Assembly: GCA_012031965.1 (NCBI GenBank) | Contig: JAAUSC010000003.1 | Coordinates: 20,760 to 84,759, forward strand | Source of the DNA: Scytonema sp. RU_4_4 | GTDB lineage: Bacteria > Cyanobacteriota > Cyanobacteriia > Cyanobacteriales > Nostocaceae | Reading direction: 5' to 3' | DNA length: 64,000 bases | In this document: positions 58,608-64,000 of the stretch, one piece after another | Numbering within the stretch: the first letter of the stretch is position 1 | How the letters are laid out: each line of letters starts with the position of its first letter | Program-made: the position numbers and the translations under genes | The notes under the pieces: model-generated | What the model saw: the letters and a program-made list of their open reading frames with translations, nothing else | What the model was told of the DNA's origin: nothing | Database searches by the model: none

Positions 58608-61475
58608 CTACCCTTCGCTTTGAAGTGGTTGAGGTAAAGTGAAATAGAAAACACTTCCTTTTCCTAACATACTTTCAGCATAGATTCTGCCGCCATGCTG
58701 TTGTACAATACTGCGACAGATTGCTAAACCTAAACCAGTTCCTCCTTTTTGGCGTGAGTCACTAGCATCAACCTGTTGAAACCGTCCAAAAATCGTTTGA
58801 AGTTTGTCATTGGGAATACCTCGTCCTTGGTCTTGAACTTTAAATAAAACATGGTCTGGTAGCACTTCAACACTCAGCCTGACTGTGGTTTTTGGAAGCG
58901 AAAATTTAATGGCGTTGCTCACTAAATTGACAAGCGTTTGAATAATCCTATCTGAATCTGCCCAGACTTGGACGGAGGTGGGCAAAATCAAAAGCTTAAT
59001 ATTGCCTTCTGCTGCCAGAGAGTGTAATGTTTTTACAGCTTGACGCATGAGTTGATCTGCATCGCACCACTGTTTAAGTATAGTAACTTTGTTAGCTTCT
59101 AAGCGCTCTAAGTCGAGAATATCATTTACCAAACGTACCAAACGTTCTGTATCGCTAGCAGCGATGTCTAACATTTGTTGAGCAGTGTCTGGTTGATTTT
59201 TCAGGACTCCAGCAGCGAGTAATCCTAGAGAACCGTGAATGGAAGTCAGGGGAGTTTTGAGTTCGTGGCTGACTATTGAGATAAACTCATTCTTCATTTT
59301 CTCGATCACCAAACTTTCGGTGATATCCTCTGCAATACCAACATGAGTGATTTGTTCACCTAATTCCGAGAAGATGGGAACTGACTTCACTCGACAGTAG
59401 CGGATCGTTCCGTCTTTATGGATAAAACGAAGCTCAACTTTAACTTCTTGATTTGTTTTCAGAAGCGTGAACCATTGGGGAATAACTTGTAAATCTTCGG
59501 GGTGAACCAACTCCAGCCAGCCATACCCCAAAGATTCTTCTAAGGAATGACAGCCATAAATTGTCTGACAGCAAGGATTGGTATAAATGTTTTTCCCTTG
59601 AGAATCACAAAGGTAGATACCTACAGGAGCAAACTCACTTAAAGAACGAAACAAAGTTTCGCCTTGGCGCAATGCGGCTTCTGTCCTCTGGCGTTCCTGC
59701 AATTCCTGCTTCAATTGCTCATAGAGTTCTGATTGTTGAATGGCGATCGCCATTTGGCTAGTTAACTGCTTGAGTAAATCTATTTCCCAGGTTTGCCATT
59801 CTCTTGGTTCGCTACATTGGTGGACTATGAGCAATCCCCAAACGGTTTGCTTTTGGATAATGGGAACGACTAGCTCAGCCCTAACTTGAATTTCTGCTAA
59901 AAAGTCCGCAACACAGGATATTATTTGTGCTTTGTTAAGGTCACAAAGGATGTAAACTTCTCCTTGGAGATACCGTTGGCGACATTTTTCTGGGAAAGCC
60001 TCTTCAGGAAATATCTGATTTAGAATCCTAGAGCATTCTTCTTTTACAATAGCTTCGGCAACGATGTGTCCTGTCCAATCTGACTGTATTTGGTAGATTA
60101 TAACTCGGTCAGTTGCTAGCAATTTTTGTACTTCGACGACGACATTGTTAAGGATTCTTGTCAAGTTGAGAGACTGGCGTATTTCTTGAGTCAGCCGTGT
60201 CATCACCCGCTCTCGTTCTACTTGCTGTTGTAGGATTGCTTGAGAACGTTCTAGCTCAAGAGTACGTTGTTTCACTCGGAGTTCTAACTCCTCATTCAGT
60301 TGCTGAAGCTGCTGTTGAGCAAGTTTCCGTTCAGTGATATCTTGTCCAATTCCTATAACACGCTGGAGTTGTCCAAACTCATCCTTAACTGGAAACCCTC
60401 GGTCTCGAATCCACCGCACTGTTCCGTCTGGACGCACTATGCGATACTCACGTTCAAATTCTTGATGCACTTTTTCATAAAAAGTTGCTAGTACTCTTTC
60501 TTTGTCATCAGGATGTAAGCTATCTATCCACTCAGTCGGAGCCACGTACAAGTTTTCACGCTTGCGCTGCCAAATTCTTTCGTAAGCTGGACTAATGTAG
60601 ATTAGTTGTTGCTTTACGAAATCTAATACCCAAAAGACATCCTGAATATTCTCTGCAATCTGACGAAATCGCTCTTCGCTCTGTTTCAAGACAATTTCTG
60701 TCCGCTTGCGCTCGGTAATGTCTCGCTGCACTGATACCCAGTGAGTATACCAACCAGTGTCATCTTTGATGGGGAAAATATTGATTTCAACCCAAAATTC
60801 TCTGCCGTCTTTAGTATAGTTAACGAGTTCAACCTGCACTGCTTGCCAGTTTTGCATTGCTGTGCGAGTTTTATCTAAGGCGGCTCGGTCAGTTTTTTCT
60901 CCTTGGAGAATACGCGGTGTTTTGCCTAAGACTTCCTCTAGGGTATAACCCGTCATTTGGGTGAAAGCAGGGTTAGCGTAGACAATTCGGGGACCAGGGG
61001 GATCAATGGGTTCTCCTTCAGTAATCAGTACTGCGTCATTGGTATTCACAACGACAGATTCCAACAGACGGAGTTGTTCTTCTCTGGCTTTGCGATCGCT
61101 AATCCCCATAATAGTACCTAGCATCCGCACTGCTTGAGCTTCATCGTTATAAAAAAATCTTCCCTTTGCCTCAATCCAGTGCATCTTACCATTAGACTCA
61201 AAAATCCGTAGTTCCTGATGATAATCGCGCCTTTCAGTACGTGCTTGATTCAAAGCTAAATTCACACGTTCTTTGTCATATGGGTGAACAAGAGCCATAG
61301 CAGCTTCGTAAGTTTCTGGAAAAGTTCCGGGGATCAATCCAAATAACTGTTCATCACTGCTTGACCAATCCACACGATTATTCAGCAAATCCCAATCCCA
61401 AATCATTATTTTGGTTGCTTCCAAAGCTAGGGCTAGATGCTGATTCTTCTTATATATTTCGTTAACATTATGCAT
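58608..61475 (-). CDS. Soluble multi-PAS/GAF histidine kinase
   Basis: A 955-residue cytoplasmic kinase without membrane helices or a receiver. Four PAS domains are visible, each followed by an ITERK-type end (about 10-130, 140-260, 270-390, 600-715), with one GAF domain between the third and fourth (about 425-590), where WTGHIVAEAIVKEECS resembles chromophore-GAF sequences but no obvious bilin Cys is assigned. The core has His 737 (ISIVSHELKTPLTSI), N box NLVSNAIKFS, and G boxes QDQGRGIP and GTGLGLAICRS. It is followed by single receivers and preceded by the HPt-containing regulator, so a phosphorelay is likely. Confidence 0.93.
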   Translation of the reverse strand: MHNVNEIYKKNQHLALALEATKIMIWDWDLLNNRVDWSSSDEQLFGLIPGTFPETYEAAMALVHPYDKERVNLALNQARTERRDYHQELRIFESNGKMHWIEAKGRFFYNDEAQAVRMLGTIMGISDRKAREEQLRLLESVVVNTNDAVLITEGEPIDPPGPRIVYANPAFTQMTGYTLEEVLGKTPRILQGEKTDRAALDKTRTAMQNWQAVQVELVNYTKDGREFWVEINIFPIKDDTGWYTHWVSVQRDITERKRTEIVLKQSEERFRQIAENIQDVFWVLDFVKQQLIYISPAYERIWQRKRENLYVAPTEWIDSLHPDDKERVLATFYEKVHQEFEREYRIVRPDGTVRWIRDRGFPVKDEFGQLQRVIGIGQDITERKLAQQQLQQLNEELELRVKQRTLELERSQAILQQQVERERVMTRLTQEIRQSLNLTRILNNVVVEVQKLLATDRVIIYQIQSDWTGHIVAEAIVKEECSRILNQIFPEEAFPEKCRQRYLQGEVYILCDLNKAQIISCVADFLAEIQVRAELVVPIIQKQTVWGLLIVHQCSEPREWQTWEIDLLKQLTSQMAIAIQQSELYEQLKQELQERQRTEAALRQGETLFRSLSEFAPVGIYLCDSQGKNIYTNPCCQTIYGCHSLEESLGYGWLELVHPEDLQVIPQWFTLLKTNQEVKVELRFIHKDGTIRYCRVKSVPIFSELGEQITHVGIAEDITESLVIEKMKNEFISIVSHELKTPLTSIHGSLGLLAAGVLKNQPDTAQQMLDIAASDTERLVRLVNDILDLERLEANKVTILKQWCDADQLMRQAVKTLHSLAAEGNIKLLILPTSVQVWADSDRIIQTLVNLVSNAIKFSLPKTTVRLSVEVLPDHVLFKVQDQGRGIPNDKLQTIFGRFQQVDASDSRQKGGTGLGLAICRSIVQQHGGRIYAESMLGKGSVFYFTLPQPLQSEG

Positions 61476-61718
61476 AACATTTTATACAAGACGTTCTTAC
61501 TGTATCAATTTTTATTCACTTGTTTTTCTAAAAATTAAGGTCATAAATACTTGCCAATACTTCAACCCAAACTTGTTATAGGGAATAGGGAACACGGAAT
61601 AGGGAAAAGAGAAAAAGGAATAAAGGTGTACCGAGTTTTTTAAGCGCAGAGCGCAGGCACTTTCACAAAAATCAAATAGGAGTCCTATATATGAACAACC
61701 TATAAAGAAAGGAAAGTT

Positions 61719-63620
61719 TTATCCTTGACTAATTGCTAATTTTCGTCTCATTTGTGTCCGTTCTAATCTATTCAGAACACGGGTAATAAATTCTTGTTCT
61801 ACTATTGGCTTACGCACATAATCATCTCCTCCGGCTGTGTATACTTGATGTACTATTTTTGCATCAGAATGGATAGAGAGAAACAGTATAGGCAGATGAC
61901 TCCAACGGTTATCTTTGCGAACCACTTGGCAGAGTTCAATTCCATTAAAATCTGGCATTTCAATGTCTAAAATAAGCAAGTTGGGATCTGTCGCTTCTAA
62001 GACCGTCCAAAATTGTAGAGGGTCTTGCAGTGTTGTGACGTTAAATCCCCAAGGTAAAAGCAACGTTTTCACATGATTTAGCACAATGGGATCATCATCT
62101 ACAACCATGACTTTCGCTTTAGGAGCAGTATGTTGATATAGTGCTGTTCTGACAACAAACAGCACCTCATCAATAGGCATAGTTTTTTGTAAAAAGATAT
62201 ATGCTCCCAAACGTGCAGCTTCCACTCGACAATGAAATTGATTAGATGCAGTAAAAACGATAACGGGAATTTCAGACTTCTCTTGAGCTATTTGGGCTAG
62301 GAAGGCTAAACCATTTTCCTCTGAGTTGGAAAAAGTTAAGTCTAGTAAGATGACATCAGGAGGACACTTGGTAAGTATGCTTCTTACCGTAGTCAAGTCA
62401 GTTGCGACCTCTACCTGCAAACCCCAAGTTGCTGCTTCTACTTTGATTCGTTCTGTTAACACAGAATCATCATCAACGATCAGCACTCGTGCAGATGATA
62501 GTTTAAAGGTTGAAGAGGTAGTAGGTGTAGATGGCTGCTGGTGCAATATTTTTTTCAGTGATGTGATTAATTTCTCTAATTTCTTCAACTGCGGGACTGG
62601 GTATTGCTTCCAAATACTGAAGGTTTGCAGCAATATTTCGATTTCCCGTGCTATTTGTGAACCTTGATGCAAACCATAACATCCCAAGGTACCAGCTAAG
62701 CGGTGAGCCTCTGTTTGTGATTGCTTAAGTAGCTGTCTGTTTTGGTTTCCAGCGCCTAGGTCTCTACACACTTGCTCAAATAACTCTAACTGTTCTCCCA
62801 GGCGACTCTCTCTAAACTCTTCCCATATTTTTTTGACCAGAACTCTAACCTCTCCCTCGGCTTTGCGTCTTTCCAAAAACTCGGTATGTGAGATCACCTT
62901 GTTGTGTCTATTGTGCTTGTGTGACTCTTGTGTGCTAGTTCTGTTTTCATCTTCTCGTAGCCGATAGCCTAATCCATAAACTGTCTCAATCAAATCTTTG
63001 GTCATACCCACTGCTTTTAACTTTTGGCGCAGACCCTTAATTTGGGTTGTCACAACTTCCTCTCCAGGAGATTCTGGGGGTGACCAAACGCTGTTAAGCA
63101 AAGCACTTCGACTGAATGCTTTGCGAGGATTTCGTAAGAAAAGCTCTAATAAACCATACTCTTTGGGAGTGAGGTGCAAACTCTTGTTGTTGTAAGTCAC
63201 TTCTCTGGTCTTGGTATCAAGTTGTAAGTTTTCCCAACTGAGTACTGTGGGCATAATCACCCTTCCTCGACGCAGTAACGCTCGAATCCGAGCCACTAAC
63301 TCTACTATTTCAACAGGCTTGACTAGGTAATCATCTGCGCCCACTTCTATACCCGTAACGCGAAGGTTGGTACTATCATTTGCAGTCAGCATCAGAATAG
63401 GCATTTGGTAACCTTCCAGACGGAGTTGGCGACAAAGGTTAATGCCATCCATTTTAGGAAGCATTACATCTAGTAGAAGTAGGTCATAGTCAAACATCTT
63501 TGCCAACTCAAAACCAGATTGACCATCATTTGCAATTTCAATCTGAAAGTTGTATGCTTTCAGTGCTTTTTCAAGTAATAAAGCATTCAAATCATCATCT
63601 TCTACTAAAAGAATTTTCAT
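61719..63620 (-). CDS. Multi-domain response regulator: receiver, wHTH, HPt and two more receivers
   Basis: A 633-residue protein starting at ATG 63620, with AGGAG 8 bases upstream; the longer open frame to 63749 has no support. Domains in order: receiver 1 (1-120, Asp 51 in LLLLDVMLPKMDG), OmpR-type winged helix (about 125-225), HPt (about 250-360, His 306 in TEAHRLAGTLG), receiver 2 (about 375-495, Asp 427 in VILLDLTF) and receiver 3 (about 500-620, Asp 552 in LLILDIEMPDFNG). It can receive, transfer and act on phosphate in one chain. Receiver 2 lacks the Thr-Lys context at one site (FLQKTMP retains Lys). First gene of a unidirectional locus with kinase and lone receivers. Confidence 0.93.
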   Translation of the reverse strand: MKILLVEDDDLNALLLEKALKAYNFQIEIANDGQSGFELAKMFDYDLLLLDVMLPKMDGINLCRQLRLEGYQMPILMLTANDSTNLRVTGIEVGADDYLVKPVEIVELVARIRALLRRGRVIMPTVLSWENLQLDTKTREVTYNNKSLHLTPKEYGLLELFLRNPRKAFSRSALLNSVWSPPESPGEEVVTTQIKGLRQKLKAVGMTKDLIETVYGLGYRLREDENRTSTQESHKHNRHNKVISHTEFLERRKAEGEVRVLVKKIWEEFRESRLGEQLELFEQVCRDLGAGNQNRQLLKQSQTEAHRLAGTLGCYGLHQGSQIAREIEILLQTFSIWKQYPVPQLKKLEKLITSLKKILHQQPSTPTTSSTFKLSSARVLIVDDDSVLTERIKVEAATWGLQVEVATDLTTVRSILTKCPPDVILLDLTFSNSEENGLAFLAQIAQEKSEIPVIVFTASNQFHCRVEAARLGAYIFLQKTMPIDEVLFVVRTALYQHTAPKAKVMVVDDDPIVLNHVKTLLLPWGFNVTTLQDPLQFWTVLEATDPNLLILDIEMPDFNGIELCQVVRKDNRWSHLPILFLSIHSDAKIVHQVYTAGGDDYVRKPIVEQEFITRVLNRLERTQMRRKLAISQG

Positions 63621-63772
63621 GTAAAATTCTCCTAATTTTAAGACATTCACTTCTACTCTAAGAAAGAACATCAAATCTAATTTTTCAAATTGTTTCTCAG
63701 TATGCTTTTGGCACTCTGTAAAACAAAAGCGATTTGTGGTGGTAACCATTCAGGAGGGTAGGAGTGTCATCG

Positions 63773-63818
63773 CCCGTATGCCTTGCCTGTTCTTCTGTGA
63801 CCAGGCAAGGCATATGGG
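63773..63818. promoter_or_regulatory. Long inverted repeat upstream of the multi-domain regulator
   Basis: CCCGTATGCCTTGCCTG (63773-63789) and its complement at 63802-63818 with a single mismatch, spacer 12 bases. It lies about 150 bases before the regulator start. Operator or terminator of an upstream gene are both possible. Confidence 0.45.
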
Positions 63819-64000
63819 TGCGCTTTGTGCTCGCTTACAGACAGCAGATACCCCAATAGGATTGGGAAAGAACTCCAGCCAGTGTCAAAAAAGTGGTAGA
63901 GGAGATGTCTAAGGCATAGAAAATTCTTCAAAAGTCTTTATATAGAAGGTAACCCTGGTGTGTATATCTGCTGGATTTTTAAACTCGCAGCAAAGTAAAA

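Noticed and set aside
1..64000. tRNA genes and CRISPR arrays
   Set aside because: No T-arm-like GGTTCGAATCC signal outside coding regions and no regularly spaced repeats with unique spacers were found. The tandem arrays seen have no spacers.

Overview
The window is chromosomal DNA from a filamentous, probably heterocyst-forming cyanobacterium of the Nostocales type. The evidence is an NDH-1 subunit N gene, a CPP1-like chaperone, small cyanobacterial families (DUF2811, DUF3050, DUF4168), several GCGATCGC octamers (HIP1), many multi-PAS histidine kinases, and intergenic heptamer tandem repeats and palindromic GC-rich repeats typical of that group. I do not name a species. No tRNA, rRNA, CRISPR array, intact insertion sequence or prophage was seen.

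Layout. 1-7.5 kb: a receiver-PAS-AAA-like signalling protein cut by the window edge, a fasciclin protein, a lone ABC permease, a globin with a membrane tail, and a DUF3050 heme-oxygenase-fold protein. 7.5-26.4 kb, all on the minus strand: the fused S10/spc/alpha ribosomal cluster in cyanobacterial order (rplC rplD rplW rplB rpsS rplV rpsC rplP rpmC rpsQ rplN rplX rplE rpsH rplF rplR rpsE rplO secY adk infA rpmJ rpsM rpsK rpoA rplQ truA rplM rpsI rpmE prfA), ending at a terminator near 7.4 kb. 27-31 kb: ndhN, a 2H phosphoesterase, holA, a DUF4168 protein and a PAS-LuxR regulator. 31.8-35.9 kb: a 1368-residue membrane hybrid kinase. 37-49 kb: mltA, lpxD, a DUF2811 protein, an OmpR-type regulator, CPP1-like protein, a HAD phosphatase, lnt and gyrA. 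49-52.7 kb: a RibD/DHFR-like reductase, a histone-deacetylase-family protein and an MscS channel. 52.9-55.4 kb: a ribbon-helix-helix (RHH) gene overlapping a PAS-like gene, with a second, broken copy of the PAS-like gene. 56.6-63.6 kb: a phosphorelay locus with a wHTH/HPt/three-receiver regulator, a kinase without a receiver, and three single-domain receivers.

Three themes stand out. First, single-base losses break reading frames. Two are in core ribosomal genes (rpsQ and rplD), both where an expected A6 before CGG reads A5. Others are in lnt (in or near a G6 run), in one copy of the duplicated PAS-like gene, and possibly in a gene remnant before rplC. Systematic homopolymer contraction in the assembly is the simplest explanation for the essential genes. 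Second, small non-autonomous repeats are abundant. Three have well-defined ends (one with a perfect 10-bp target duplication), and several repeats lie inside coding sequences in frame (the histone-deacetylase-like gene, lnt, mltA, the large kinase). Third, the RHH/PAS-like pair has a perfect 15-bp inverted repeat upstream and a decayed duplicate nearby. It is the best candidate here for an undescribed regulatory module. The phosphorelay locus is the best candidate for a complete signalling pathway: kinase, HPt and several output receivers in one unidirectional gene run.
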